Assembly: GCF_030161115.1 (NCBI RefSeq)
Contig: NZ_BSPQ01000010.1
Span: 186,001-250,000 of the forward strand
Length of the DNA stretch: 64,000 bases
Source: Psychromonas marina
GTDB lineage: Bacteria; Pseudomonadota; Gammaproteobacteria; Enterobacterales; Psychromonadaceae
Reading direction: 5' to 3'
Within the stretch, counting starts at the first letter, position 1. The number at the start of each line of letters is the position of its first letter. Positions 48,140-58,700 of the stretch are shown piece by piece. Below the pieces are notes generated by a model that was not told the DNA's origin, ran no database searches, and saw only the letters and a program-made list of their open reading frames with translations. A program made the translations under genes and the position numbers.

Positions 48140-48170
48140 ATTCTAATATTTCAGCGTGTTAGATGTTAAA

Positions 48171-49169
48171 TCAGTTTAACTTCTTCACTGAGTTTCTAAT
48201 AACTAATTCTGGTGAAAGCTTGTTGTTTATCTGATGTTTATCTTTATGAACCAGAGAAAGCACGCTATTTGCTGCTTCAATTCCCATCTCGATAACTGGG
48301 AAATTAACCGTAGTGAGTTTCGGCCTGATATGTTGGCTGTAAGTATCGTTATCAAAACCAACGATAGAGATATCTTCACCAATGGTTAACCCTCTATCAC
48401 TACAAACATCATAAACTGCCAAGGCGATATTATCGTTCTGACAAAATATAGCGGTGATGTCACTGTGCCTATCAAGTAAACGTCTGACTTTTTCATGATT
48501 ACCATCATGATCAAAACGTCCCTCAGCAATTAAACTCGCTTCGTAGTTAATACCAAATTCAGCTAAGGCATTCCGGTAACCTTGTAAACGGTCTCTACTA
48601 TCAAGTTTACTCAGTTGTCCGGTGATACAAGCAATTTTTTTATGTCCTAATTCCAACATATGTTTGGTTGCAATATAGCCACCCAATTCATTGTCAATAC
48701 AGATACATTGTTTATACAACTCTGGTACATAACGGTTTAAAATAATGGTAGCAGGGGTGTTTTTAGCAATTTTTATTAATTCATCATCGGATAATCTATC
48801 CGCAATAACAATAAGGCCATCAACTTGCTTTGACTGAAGAAATCGAATTGAGTCAGTTTCTTTATCCTTTGATTCCTGGCCACTAGTAACGATTAAGTGC
48901 ATATTCTTTTTGCGCACATTATTTTCTACATTATGCATTAAAGGTCCAAAGAAGGGACCTTCAAGTGTACCCACTAACATACCAATGCTATTTGAGCGAC
49001 TTGATGCTAATGCTTGTGCGAAGGAGTTAGGTTTGTATCCCAACTTTTCTATCGCCTCAAATACCTTGATCTTATTAGCCTCTTTAACAGTCGCGTGACC
49101 ATTGAGTGCTCTAGACACCGTTGCTTGAGAAACTTGTGCAAGTTCAGATACTTCCTTAATGGTGATCAA
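48171..49169 (-). CDS. LacI-family transcriptional regulator of the glucan locus
   Basis: A 332-residue regulator. The N-terminal helix-turn-helix is ITIKEVSELAQVSQATVSRALNGHATVKEANKIKVFEAIEKLGYKPNSFAQAL with hinge helix residues, followed by a periplasmic-binding-protein-like effector domain (SNSIGMLVGTLEGPFFGPLMHNVENNVRK ... DGLIVIADRL ... GRFDHDGNHEKVRRLLDRHSDITAIFCQNDNIALAVYDVC ... SIVGFDNDTYSQHIRPKLTTV). The start is a TTG with a good AGGAGA site. It likely binds the AAGAAAGC-GCTTTCTT operators found through the locus; the inducer may be a laminari-oligosaccharide. Both points are inference. It is divergent from the porin gene. Confidence 0.92.
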   Translation of the reverse strand: MITIKEVSELAQVSQATVSRALNGHATVKEANKIKVFEAIEKLGYKPNSFAQALASSRSNSIGMLVGTLEGPFFGPLMHNVENNVRKKNMHLIVTSGQESKDKETDSIRFLQSKQVDGLIVIADRLSDDELIKIAKNTPATIILNRYVPELYKQCICIDNELGGYIATKHMLELGHKKIACITGQLSKLDSRDRLQGYRNALAEFGINYEASLIAEGRFDHDGNHEKVRRLLDRHSDITAIFCQNDNIALAVYDVCSDRGLTIGEDISIVGFDNDTYSQHIRPKLTTVNFPVIEMGIEAANSVLSLVHKDKHQINNKLSPELVIRNSVKKLN

Positions 49170-49402
49170 CTTACTCTCCTGAAAACTTTATTTGATTAAA
49201 AAGCATATAACGTGTTGGTTTAACATTTTTCTAATATTGAACGCTACGTGATAATACTGCAAGTGTTTCTTAGTGATAAAGAGAGCGAACAACCTAGTAC
49301 GCTGCACTTTAATACTATTTGTATCTCTGTTGACGGTAATTGTTGATCACAAGTCGCCATTTATTCTTCTTTTGTTGAAAATAGCAGAGTGTGATCAATA
49401 GC

Positions 49403-49420
49403 AATGAAAGCGCTTACTTT
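49403..49420. promoter_or_regulatory. Degenerate LacI-family operator
   Basis: The segment aatgaaagcgcttacttt keeps the AAAGCGCTT core with two mismatched pairs in the arms. It lies 234 bp upstream of the regulator start and 194 bp upstream of the porin ATG, so it could mediate autoregulation or looping with the site at 49546. Confidence 0.6.
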
Positions 49421-49545
49421 GGTGGCACGGCTCACTTTATATCGTTGACTTTCCCTTTATAATTGCATTCAGAAATTGGCAGAGTGGTTTTGAATTCAAC
49501 TTAGATTGTAATCAGATCATGTCTAGCCATTTTTTTAAAGGATCT

Positions 49546-49561
49546 AAGAAAGCGCTTTCTT
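49546..49561. promoter_or_regulatory. LacI-family operator before the porin gene
   Basis: Perfect 16-bp palindrome aagaaagcgctttctt, 52 bp upstream of the porin ATG at 49614. Confidence 0.85.
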
Positions 49562-49613
49562 TATTGTTTTCTTTGCCTATTTTTACGGAAAAAAATAAAC
49601 TTATGGAGTTACA

Positions 49614-50903
49614 ATGAAACTATCAAAATTAACCCTAGCGTGTCTTTTAGCAACCTCTACACTTTCAGCAACAAGCGCATATGCAGATGTGACTGATGGA
49701 CTTGAGTTCCACGGCTACTTTCGTTCAGGCGTACTGTTAAGTGCAGAAGATGACTTTAAACGTTCGGCATGGCAGGGCGGTAAAGAGACGTTAGGTCGAC
49801 TAGGCATTGAAGCCGATAATGATATGAATTTTGAGCTGATCAAAAAATGGGCTTTTGATGATGGTAAATCAATTCGCATTCATGTTGCCGTTGCAGGAAC
49901 GGGTACAGATAAAGCACTGGGTTCTTCTGTTGATGCTGATTCATTGACTAATAGTATGGGTTTTGGCCAAACCTATGTTGAGTTTGGTGGTTTGACTGAA
50001 ACCGGCACTTTCTGGGCAGGTAAACGAGATTACGGTAAAGATAACTATATCTTCATGACCGATTTCTTCTATACGCAGATGTCTGGTTTAGGTATTGGTG
50101 TTGCAGATTATGAAGTGGGTGATGTGAAAATGGATTTCGCATACATGACCAGTGATAGAAATAATGTGGAAGGCCGTCCATATCCTTGGGGTTCAACGAA
50201 TACCAATAACATTATGCACTCTGTACATGTTGGCGCAAACTTTGGCAGCTGGGAATTACACGGTCAGCTTAAAGCAATGCCTGATAACTGGGATGATGCT
50301 GGAAATGAATATGCAGAAACGGGTTTTGACGTAACCGCTATTGTGCACCTAGATAGCTTTGTTGGTATCCCGGGTAATGGTTTCTCTAAAGTGATTGTTC
50401 AAGGTGGACAAGGCCTTGGTTCAAACCAATTACTGGGTGGTACTCTGAATGTATATAATGGTTATGTTGCTGGTGGACCTGGCCCTGAACAGATGACTTA
50501 TATTGATGAAAATGATCTTTCTGCTCGTTTCCTTCTATGGGGTGGTTACTTCTTTAAAAACGGCATTAACTTATTCCCATCGTTACAAGCCCAATATAAT
50601 GATAACGATGATGGTAGTTCAAATTATTGGGCTTCTGCAATGATTCGTCCAACGTTCCCTGTTTCTGATAACTTCTTTATTGCCACTGAATTTGGTACGC
50701 AATATAACCATTGGGATAGCGGTACGGGTCAAACTGGTAGCGGTAATAATGCTAAAGCGACCATTGCACCAACATGGATTATCGGTACAGGCCAAGGCCC
50801 TGCACCTGAGATCCGCTTGTTAGGGACGTACTTAAATCACGCGGCTACCAATGCTGGTGATGGTGATTTCATTGTTGGTTTACAAGCTGATATGTGGTGG
50901 TAA
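49614..50903 (+). CDS. LamB-type oligosaccharide porin
   Basis: A 429-residue outer-membrane porin with signal peptide MKLSKLTLACLLATSTLSATSAYA. Its start LEFHGYFRSGVLLSAEDD and the block GFGQTYVEFGGLTETGTFWAGKRDYGKDNYIFMTDFFYTQMSGLGIGVADYEVG match the maltoporin/ScrY family (in LamB the same block reads [21 protein letters not shown]). It ends in a barrel strand, LQADMWW, close to the LamB C-terminus. It should let oligosaccharides cross the outer membrane. Its own operator is 52 bp upstream, and a hairpin terminator follows. Confidence 0.88.
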   Translation: MKLSKLTLACLLATSTLSATSAYADVTDGLEFHGYFRSGVLLSAEDDFKRSAWQGGKETLGRLGIEADNDMNFELIKKWAFDDGKSIRIHVAVAGTGTDKALGSSVDADSLTNSMGFGQTYVEFGGLTETGTFWAGKRDYGKDNYIFMTDFFYTQMSGLGIGVADYEVGDVKMDFAYMTSDRNNVEGRPYPWGSTNTNNIMHSVHVGANFGSWELHGQLKAMPDNWDDAGNEYAETGFDVTAIVHLDSFVGIPGNGFSKVIVQGGQGLGSNQLLGGTLNVYNGYVAGGPGPEQMTYIDENDLSARFLLWGGYFFKNGINLFPSLQAQYNDNDDGSSNYWASAMIRPTFPVSDNFFIATEFGTQYNHWDSGTGQTGSGNNAKATIAPTWIIGTGQGPAPEIRLLGTYLNHAATNAGDGDFIVGLQADMWW

Positions 50904-50926
50904 GCACTAATTAACAGTTAATTTTC

Positions 50927-50962
50927 AAGGGCTTTACTCCTAGAGTGATAGCCCTTCTTTAC
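50927..50962 (+). terminator. Terminator of the porin gene
   Basis: Stem aagggct (50927-50933) with agccctt (50950-50956), plus inner pairs actc (50936-50939) with gagt (50943-50946), is followed by a pyrimidine/T-rich tail. Confidence 0.65.
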
Positions 50963-51075
50963 TTTATAAATTACAGTGTTTTAGATAATGCTGTCGCTAT
51001 TTCAAAGTTATTCCCCATTAACGAATTATCGTTTTCTATAAAAACTACTCTCCTTACGCGTTGGAAATCAGACCT

Positions 51076-53088
51076 ATGATAAAAATAAAAATAAAAAAAC
51101 AAACTTCCGTCATAAAACGCATGTATGCTGGATTCTCGGTGATGGTGCTACTTTTTATCGCCACTGTCATGTTGATGCTCAATGGCACTAACCAAATTCA
51201 TCAGCAATTGCAGTCTGTTAATAACAATACTTTGCCGTTGGTTACTTTTGCGAATCAAACCAGTGTTAAATTGTTAATTGCAGATAAAATATTTAAAGAT
51301 TTTTTAACCAGCCAAGACGCACAAAGGATGATGGTATATGAACAGGATTTTGTTTTAGCTCAGCAAAATTTCAGCACTTCTCTTGCTAAATTAGCCGCTA
51401 TTTCTGCAGATAATAATATGTTAAGTAATCAATTAAGTGAGCTGTTAGCGTTAGAAGCGCGCTATTTTAGTGAATCAAGTAACGCAATGGCTAATTACAG
51501 AATACAACTAAGTGCCGAACAAGAACGCCAAAAAACAGCGCGTCGTTTTCAGAAATTACAAACTGATTTACGTTTAGGCATGATTGAGTATATCAATGAC
51601 AAGGGTACCGATACGGTTAAGTTGTTAGCGAGAGGGTATTTCGATAAGTTAAAGCTAATTGAAACAACCACCTCAGATGCGTTGTCGAGTGATGATATCA
51701 ACGTGATCAGCAAAGCGATGAAAGCCAATAAACGGAGTGTCACGCGTTTACAATTTTCCTATCAAGCGATTGTTACCCAGATGCCTTCTTTTAAAGCGGA
51801 ATTTGGTGCGTCAACACAGCAATTCATCCAGGATGCGGGTAAGAAAGGAGGGGTATTAGATCAACATTTTTCTTTTATCACCTCACGTATTAATTTGTAC
51901 GCAAGTATTGCTATTTTGGCTAATGAAGTTGACCAGGCGATGTCTATTTTAGCGACTTTTCGTGAACAAACTGACCAATTAATGAGCCAGGCGATTGATA
52001 GTGCAACACAAATTTACAATGATGGATATACCAACGCGATTGTAATGGGAATAAGTGTTACCTTATTCCTTATTTTTCTTGCTTGGTTATTAGCGCAAAA
52101 TGTACGTAAACCGTTAGTTTCAATCCTTAAAGCACTCGAAGCGTTAACCGATGGTGATATGACGCAAAGGGTAAGTGGCAATACCTTTATCGAATTCAAT
52201 CAACTCAGCAAACATATCAATACATTAGCTACTAACCTTCAGGATATATTACGAAAATTAAGTGTTACATCGGGTAATTTAGCGGAGGTTTCAGCACAAA
52301 ATCAATCAACCATGAATAGCGCTAAAGCACGTTTAAATGAACAACGTAACCAGACTGCCTCGGTTGCCACCGCAATGACTGAGATGCAGCATTCAGTACA
52401 GGATGTTGCTACCAGTGCACAACACTCAATGGCTAAAGTTCGTGATGTTGAAAATGCGGCAGAAACTGGACGTGCAGTGATGAGTGATAATATCGCCACT
52501 ATCCACCTTTTATCAGATAACCTTGATGAATCGGTAAAAGTGGTCGCGACAGTGCAGGCGATGAGCGCCGATATAGGCTCTATTCTAGATGTTATCCGCC
52601 ATATTGCTGCTCAAACCAATTTGTTAGCGCTGAATGCTGCGATCGAAGCTGCGCGAGCAGGGGAGCAGGGCCGCGGCTTTGCGGTAGTTGCTGATGAGGT
52701 GAGAGTGCTTGCTGAACGTACGACGCGTTCGACAACAGAAATTGAAGATATGATCCAGAATTTGCAGAATAAATCTGAGCATGCATCCACAGTGATGCAA
52801 GCTTGTGTGAATGAAATGGGAAAAAGTTTAAAACAGACTTCACAGACCAATAGCGCAATGGAGGAGATTCAAACGAATATCATTGAGATCAGTAAAATGA
52901 GCTACCACATATCACATGCAGCGGAAGAGCAAAACGCGACCACTAACGCCATTGCGCGTAGCTTAGAAGATATCAGCCAAATTGCAGATGATAATAACTC
53001 ATCGATGGAACGTGTGACCGAGGTCAGTACGCAATTAGATGAATTAGCGCATCAACAAAATGAGTTAGTACATCAGTTTAAAGTGTAA
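51076..53088 (+). CDS. Methyl-accepting chemotaxis protein
   Basis: A 670-residue chemoreceptor. TM1 is at about 15-37 and TM2 at about 320-342, enclosing a roughly 280-residue helical periplasmic sensor of the long helical-bundle type. A HAMP domain follows ([24 protein letters not shown] ... [15 protein letters not shown]), then the signalling domain with the tip [40 protein letters not shown] (about 509-549). ATG 51076 follows a GGAA site; a TTG at 51061 would add five residues. It sits between porin and GH16 genes without its own copy of the operator. A glucan-related attractant is an inference from position. Confidence 0.9.
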   Translation: MIKIKIKKQTSVIKRMYAGFSVMVLLFIATVMLMLNGTNQIHQQLQSVNNNTLPLVTFANQTSVKLLIADKIFKDFLTSQDAQRMMVYEQDFVLAQQNFSTSLAKLAAISADNNMLSNQLSELLALEARYFSESSNAMANYRIQLSAEQERQKTARRFQKLQTDLRLGMIEYINDKGTDTVKLLARGYFDKLKLIETTTSDALSSDDINVISKAMKANKRSVTRLQFSYQAIVTQMPSFKAEFGASTQQFIQDAGKKGGVLDQHFSFITSRINLYASIAILANEVDQAMSILATFREQTDQLMSQAIDSATQIYNDGYTNAIVMGISVTLFLIFLAWLLAQNVRKPLVSILKALEALTDGDMTQRVSGNTFIEFNQLSKHINTLATNLQDILRKLSVTSGNLAEVSAQNQSTMNSAKARLNEQRNQTASVATAMTEMQHSVQDVATSAQHSMAKVRDVENAAETGRAVMSDNIATIHLLSDNLDESVKVVATVQAMSADIGSILDVIRHIAAQTNLLALNAAIEAARAGEQGRGFAVVADEVRVLAERTTRSTTEIEDMIQNLQNKSEHASTVMQACVNEMGKSLKQTSQTNSAMEEIQTNIIEISKMSYHISHAAEEQNATTNAIARSLEDISQIADDNNSSMERVTEVSTQLDELAHQQNELVHQFKV

Positions 53089-53720
53089 TTAAATTTCGAT
53101 GTAAGTACTTACTAAGCATGTATTGCTGTTTCATCTGTTGCTAAGCATTAACCGCTAAGCAATAGGTGAGATAGCAACTGTCTAATCGTTCTCATCTCGC
53201 CTAAATAACTCATTTATCATAAAGCGGCTTACCTTTCTGAATTTTTATAAAGGATATGAGCGACTTTAAATATTCTCACGATGACGTAATAGCAAATCCA
53301 CTAATTATCTGCTCAATCTTGCTCGTTAAAAGGCGTTATTTCTTGGTGACAAGTTTTACCAAGGGAACAAAAATTAAAATAATAAATTATTGAATTTATT
53401 ATTTTAGATAAAGGATTAAGTACATTAATCTATTGAAAGGCTGTAGCTTGCACCTTGAACTAACGACTCTATTCGGTGCAATATTTGAATACTCAATTAA
53501 TGGACTTGGTATAATCGCGTTTATCATTGATGTTAACTCGCCATTTGATAATAGATCGCTATGTGATGCAGTAGCTGATCGATGTTTAGGGTAGGGTTGT
53601 GTGGGTAATAGTGGAAGGTGTTAGCTGGAAAAGCGTTGTTGTAACGTACTGATGGCGTTAACTGAATGACAGCTGAAGACAAAATGTCGACAGCTGTTTA
53701 TGGTAGATTAAAGTGTCCTA
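53089..53720. other. Intergenic region between chemoreceptor and GH16 genes, 632 bp
   Basis: The two flanking genes converge, so no promoter is required here. It contains an AT-only perfect hairpin (53376-53405) and two copies of gacagctg (53668-53675 and 53689-53696), each carrying the palindrome cagctg. No convincing reading frame or known RNA was seen; its length is unusual for a convergent gap. Confidence 0.5.
53376..53405. repeat. AT-only 13-bp perfect inverted repeat
   Basis: Arms aaaataataaatt (53376-53388) and its exact complement (53393-53405) flank a 4-base loop. It could be a weak terminator for the upstream chemoreceptor gene, although it lies almost 290 bp past the stop. Confidence 0.5.
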
Positions 53721-55328
53721 TTATTTAGTAGCGTATTCAAAACGAATATTATCTACTTTAAATGTCATCACACCTAATGGCTCAAAGACCAGTACATTGC
53801 TAATCGATTTGATATCAGCTTTGTTACCACCGGAATATCTGTTTCCTTTGGAAATCAAATCGGCCACATTGATGCGTACTTCACCCCATTCACCCACCGC
53901 TGGTTGAACAACGTTAATATCACTTGCTTTAGGCCAACCGCTGTCCATTTTAGCTAATAGCTCAGTATCACCCTCTTTGCTTTCAATTTTTAGGTCAAAA
54001 AGCAACTCTCCACCCTCCATCCAATGGCTGAGATCTGTTTTTGGTGCACGTAAGTAAACATTACCCACTTCACCGGTTTTCGTGACTTTCCAAACATTAC
54101 CACGCCCTGGCTCTTCCACTTGCTCCTGTATCACCAATTTTTCAGGGTTGTAGCCATCAAATGCCATACCGACACTCAATTCATCTTTATAAACATCAAA
54201 AACAGGGCCTTTGCCGAAGTTACCATCGCCAATTAATATCTCAGGCTCTGCAATGCCTTCAACCATTGCCGCTTCTTCTGAAACAGCTGCACAACCTTTA
54301 CCTTTCCATCTATCAGCAGAGCAACGGTAAACACGGACATAATCAATTGCCAGTGTTTGTGGGAATACCGATGCATCAATACCACCATCATTAGCATTAG
54401 CTGCCCAGTTTCCACCAACAGCAAGATTTAGAAGTAGGTGGAATTTCTGGTTAAAAGGAGCATTTTCACCGCCACTCACAAAAACGCCATCTTCCATATG
54501 CTGGCTGTACCAACCTTCTTGTTTTTGGGTTGCAAAATGAACATTATCCACATACCAACGAATCTCTCCCTCTTCCCATTCAATTGCATAGGTATGAAAG
54601 TCATCAGCAGGGTTCACATTTCCTGGTAGGTGTGTTGCTTGACCTGTATAAACATTATCAGGCCAAGGTTTACCATAATGTAAACTACCAAATACGCGTG
54701 ATTCCAGCTCACCTTCAGCAGCACCTTTCTCGGTCGAAGGTGTTTTTAGATTAACCGCTTCCATGATATCGACTTCACCAGATGCAGCCCAGCCACCATA
54801 AACCCAATCGGTTGGTAACATCCAGATCGCCGGCCAAGTGCCTTGACCAAAGGGCAATTTAGCGCGCACTTCAAAGCGACCATATTTCCAATGACCTTTA
54901 TTCTTAGTACGTAATCTTGCTGAAGTATAAGGAAGTGTTTTGGTGCCTGGGTTACCGTCTGCATTATCTGGCCCAGTAAAGCTGCCTTTTTTAGCAACAA
55001 TATTCAAGACACCGTCTTTCACAAATGCATTACTATCGCGGCTTGTATAACATTGTTGTTCGTTATTCCCGCCTCCCCAACAGTTAACTTCATGTTCCCA
55101 TTTCTTTTTATCTATTTCCGTACCATCAAACTCGTCGCTCCAGAGCAGATCCCATTTTTCACTCGCTGCGATAGGCTCCGCAGTGAGTACTAGCGCTTTT
55201 GGGGTTGATGTTTTTTCTAATGTATCTTCTGCGCTTGGTGCTGGGCTATCTGATGCGCAACCTGCGAGTGAAATAGCCAATGCTGCCGCTGATAATTTGA
55301 ATGTTGGCATTAATACTGTGGTTTTCAT
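53721..55328 (-). CDS. GH16 endo-beta-1,3-glucanase (laminarinase type), lipoprotein
   Basis: A 535-residue secreted enzyme. The signal ends in lipobox LAGC (Cys24); +2 is Ala, compatible with outer-membrane sorting. The GH16 domain spans about 57-345: WDLLWSDEFDGTEIDKKKWEHEVNCWGGGNNEQQCYT, then the active-site strand SGEVDIMEAVN with nucleophile Glu185, Asp187 and acid/base Glu190. The E-x-D-x-x-E form (with the beta-bulge) is that of laminarinases rather than lichenases. Residues about 365-535 form a separate beta-rich domain (ELLFDLKIES ... VGEWGEVRINVADLI ... FKVDNIRFEYATK) resembling the binding modules of the neighbouring lipoproteins. An operator lies 30 bp upstream. Confidence 0.92.
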   Translation of the reverse strand: MKTTVLMPTFKLSAAALAISLAGCASDSPAPSAEDTLEKTSTPKALVLTAEPIAASEKWDLLWSDEFDGTEIDKKKWEHEVNCWGGGNNEQQCYTSRDSNAFVKDGVLNIVAKKGSFTGPDNADGNPGTKTLPYTSARLRTKNKGHWKYGRFEVRAKLPFGQGTWPAIWMLPTDWVYGGWAASGEVDIMEAVNLKTPSTEKGAAEGELESRVFGSLHYGKPWPDNVYTGQATHLPGNVNPADDFHTYAIEWEEGEIRWYVDNVHFATQKQEGWYSQHMEDGVFVSGGENAPFNQKFHLLLNLAVGGNWAANANDGGIDASVFPQTLAIDYVRVYRCSADRWKGKGCAAVSEEAAMVEGIAEPEILIGDGNFGKGPVFDVYKDELSVGMAFDGYNPEKLVIQEQVEEPGRGNVWKVTKTGEVGNVYLRAPKTDLSHWMEGGELLFDLKIESKEGDTELLAKMDSGWPKASDINVVQPAVGEWGEVRINVADLISKGNRYSGGNKADIKSISNVLVFEPLGVMTFKVDNIRFEYATK

Positions 55329-55357
55329 TTATCATTTCCTTATAGTGATGAAACTCA

Positions 55358-55373
55358 TTGTAAGCGCTTTCTT
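55358..55373. promoter_or_regulatory. LacI-family operator before the GH16 gene
   Basis: The 16-mer ttgtaagcgctttctt has a perfect right half and an imperfect left half. It ends 30 bp upstream of the GH16 start on the minus strand. Confidence 0.72.
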
Positions 55374-55550
55374 TATATCACTGTTGAGATTAAGTTAAAA
55401 TATAACTCTGTCGATGTCGTGTATTGAAATTAATATTTGCGAGGTAGTGCACAGCTATATTAGGTTAAATATTGTGCTATTTGTTGTTAAGTATGACTAA
55501 TTATCATTTTTTAATTGCTTATTACTATTTTTAGTTATTACTTGTTTTGT

Positions 55551-55566
55551 TGTGATCTGAATCAAC
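55551..55566. promoter_or_regulatory. CRP-like site next to an operator
   Basis: TGTGA-TCTGAA-TCAAC fits the CRP pattern TGTGA-N6-TCACA at eight of ten conserved positions and touches the operator at 55566. Catabolite control would be expected for such a locus. The match alone is modest evidence. Confidence 0.4.
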
Positions 55567-55581
55567 TGAAAGCGCTTACTT
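55566..55581. promoter_or_regulatory. LacI-family operator, middle of the GH16/lipoprotein divergent region
   Basis: The 16-mer ctgaaagcgcttactt keeps the AAAGCGCTT core. It lies 208 bp from the GH16-proximal site and 166 bp from the lipoprotein-proximal site (centre to centre), a layout that could allow looping. Confidence 0.65.
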
Positions 55582-55731
55582 ATGTGATTGTGCGCACTTT
55601 GCATACGAATATTGTTGTATATACTCAATTTCGTAAATAAAGGAACTCAGTTCTGTTGATGATTATGATCAAAATGCATCGTTTACTCAGTGCCGTTTTC
55701 TTGAAACAGATAAATATTTTTTTAAATATTA

Positions 55732-55747
55732 AAGAAAGCGCTTACTT
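55732..55747. promoter_or_regulatory. LacI-family operator before the large lipoprotein gene
   Basis: The 16-mer aagaaagcgcttactt has one mismatched pair and ends 52 bp before the chosen ATG at 55800. Confidence 0.75.
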
Positions 55748-55799
55748 TGATTGTTGGTTAGAGTTGAGTACAAACATTAACTTGTAAGGATATATGGAA

Positions 55800-58700
55800 A
55801 TGAAAAAGCTTAAAGGTTTTAAATTAGCAAATGTCACACTGGCATCTGCCTTAGCTTTAGCCCTCAGTGGCTGTGCTGACGACCCGATTGACGATTCAAT
55901 TATTGCCCCTGATCCAGGTGACACGGCTAAAGTAGCCTTGTCAGGTAAGACTGCAGATGGATATTTAAAGGATGCAACAATTTGTTTGGATCTGAATGCT
56001 AATAAGATGTGTGATGCTGGCGAACCTACTGCAGTTAGTACTGCTGGTGGTGCTTTTACAATTCCTGGTGTGACACAAACTCAGATAGATTCAAATCCAC
56101 TGTTAGTGGAAATAGAAGCCGGTAAAACCATTGATGAAGATTTTCCAGACACTGTGTTAACAAAATCATATCAACTTAGTGCCCCTGCAGGTTATACCTT
56201 TATTAGCCCTTTAACGACTTTAATTCAAAACGTTATTGAAACACAAGGCAGCAGTGCAGCAGCAGCGGAACTTGCTGTGCAAACATTATTAGGTACTGAT
56301 TTGGACCTAGGTACAGATTATATTGCTGGTAAAACGAGTGGTTCAAATCAAGCTGAATTTGAAAAATTACATAAAGTGGCACAGGTAGCAGCGCGTGTTG
56401 TTGCGACTAATATGGATGAATATAAAGATCAAGTTGCAGCGGGTGATTTTACTGTGGCTGATTTGAGCAGTGAAGTAATGACTAAGGTCTTCGCTGAGCT
56501 TGATGATATTACATCACAAGTTGATAGTGCTATTGATGCTGGCGGTGAGTTTGATCTTGATAGTATCGTTAATGATATTAATGAAAAAATTGATTTAGAT
56601 GTTCAACCAAGTACAAAACAATATGTGTTGATTTCATCTACTGGCAAAGAAAGTGAAATCAATGAAAATACAGAAATAGGCGAATGGAGTACTGGCAGTG
56701 TTATTGATGCCGAAGGTAACTATCAAGACTTAGATGCTTGGATCATTACCAAAGGACCAGACAGTGATAATAGTTGGGGTTCTGTATTAGCGTTAACAGG
56801 AGGTTTTGAAGGTGATTTTAGTGAGTTTGACAAATTAAGCATCAAAATTGCGACGACTGGTGGTTACTCAGGTGGCTACTTTATTAAAATAGGTTCAGCT
56901 GGGTCAGAGTCTGGTGATATTGCATTGTCAGTTGATGACGCTGTAACAGGTTGGCAGGATGCTGAAGTTGATCTTTCTAATTACGATCTTTCTTCAATTG
57001 AATATATTTCAATTTTCGCAATCGGTGGAACCGCTGGTGTTTCAAAAATTCACATTGCTGACCTTTCGCTTGGCCAGGACAATTCAGTACCCGTTGAGAT
57101 CATTGAAGAATATGCGTTGATCTCTTCTACGGGCGCTGAGAGTAAAATTAATGAAAATACGGAAGTTGGTGAATGGAGTACAGGCAGCGTAATAGACTCA
57201 GAGAGCAATTACGATGGACTAAATGCTTGGATGGTTACATCGGGAGGAAGTTGGGGAACGGTATTAGCATTTAGCGGTGGCTTTGATGGCGATTTCAGTG
57301 AATTTGATGAGCTGAGAGTTAAAATTGCAACGACGGGTGGTTATGCTGATGGTTACTTTTTGAAAATACAAACCAATGGCGTTGAATCTGCAGATATTCC
57401 ACTAACAGTCAGTGATTCAACAACGGGGTGGCAGGATGTGATTGTAGATCTAGAAAATTACGATCTTACTTCCATTGAATATATTACACTTTTTGCTAAG
57501 ACCGGTGCAGCCAATTTTTCTAAGCTCTATATTGCTGATTTAGCGCTTGTGCAATTGGAAGATCCTGGTACTTCTGTCCCTGCTCCAGATCCTGATAAAG
57601 TAGTTTTAGATGAAAAAGTATCAGAAGCCGCTGAATTTGTGGAAGCAGATTATACAGTTGCAACTTGGGCAATAATAACAGCAGCATTAGCCATGCCTGA
57701 AACAACACAAGCAGAAATGATTGCTAAAACAGCTGCAATAACAGCTGCAATCGATGGATTAGTAGAAACTGACCCTGTTGCAGTAGATGTAACTGCTTTA
57801 TCAGCTGCAATAACTACCGCTGATAATAATTTATCTCTAACAACTATTGGTGATGAAGTAGGTCAAGTCTCACAGGCAGATTGGCAGGCATTTTCTGATG
57901 CACTCACAGCGGCTGAAGTTATTCGTGATGCAGCTGCAAGTCAGACTGCAATAAATCAAGCGATTATTGATTTAGCTTCTGCACAAACTGACTTTAATAA
58001 CTCGAAAGTAGGCACCGTAATTACAGAGCCTGAATTGGAACTAGGACCTAACCTAGTTGTTAATGGTGACTTTGATAGTTCGGATCTGGCTGATAACGTT
58101 GGTTCTGTTGGTCAATGGAATTATTATACAAATACGGGCACTGTCGTTGCTATTGCAGACAGTCAAATGACGGCTGTAGTAACATCGGTAGGTGAGGGGC
58201 AATGGGATAATCAAATCTGGAATCAAATTCAGGTAACTGAAGAAGGTGATTACGTTGTTAAACTGACAGCAAGTTCAACTGTTGACAGAGATATTCTTAT
58301 CAGAGTTGATGCGATTGGCATGAATGGTAATGGAACAACGTCAACAAATTCTGATGTGATTGCTCATTTAACAAGTACTCCACAAGAATTTAAGCTATAT
58401 GTAAGTGGTAGTGCTTTTACAGCTGATGCAGCGTTTAAGCTTGTAACGTCGCTTGGTGTGTTGGAAGCTGCAAATACAACGAGTGTCGCTTCAACAGTTA
58501 CATTTGATGATGTTTATCTAGGTACGTTAGCTGAAGCGGTACCAGTAGAGATGGCAGAATTAGAAACTGCTATATCAACAGCACAGGTGCTACATGATGG
58601 CGGAGCAGATGAAACATTAAAAGCTGCGTACCAAGCCGCAATCGATGTAGCTCAAGCAGTTGTCGATGATGTAGATGCAACGCAAACAGATGTAGATGCC

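Larger units (their letters stand above)
49170..49613. other. Divergent regulatory region between lacI-type gene and porin gene, 444 bp
   Basis: Contains a TGTGA half site at 49390-49394, a degenerate operator at 49403-49420 and a perfect operator at 49546-49561. It should hold the porin promoter and the regulator promoter. No open frame with a ribosome site was seen. Confidence 0.6.
55329..55799. other. Divergent regulatory region between GH16 and large lipoprotein genes, 471 bp
   Basis: Contains three operators (55358-55373, 55566-55581, 55732-55747) and a CRP-like site (55551-55566). It should drive the GH16 gene to the left and the 1376-residue lipoprotein gene to the right. The remainder is very AT-rich with no gene. 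Confidence 0.65.
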
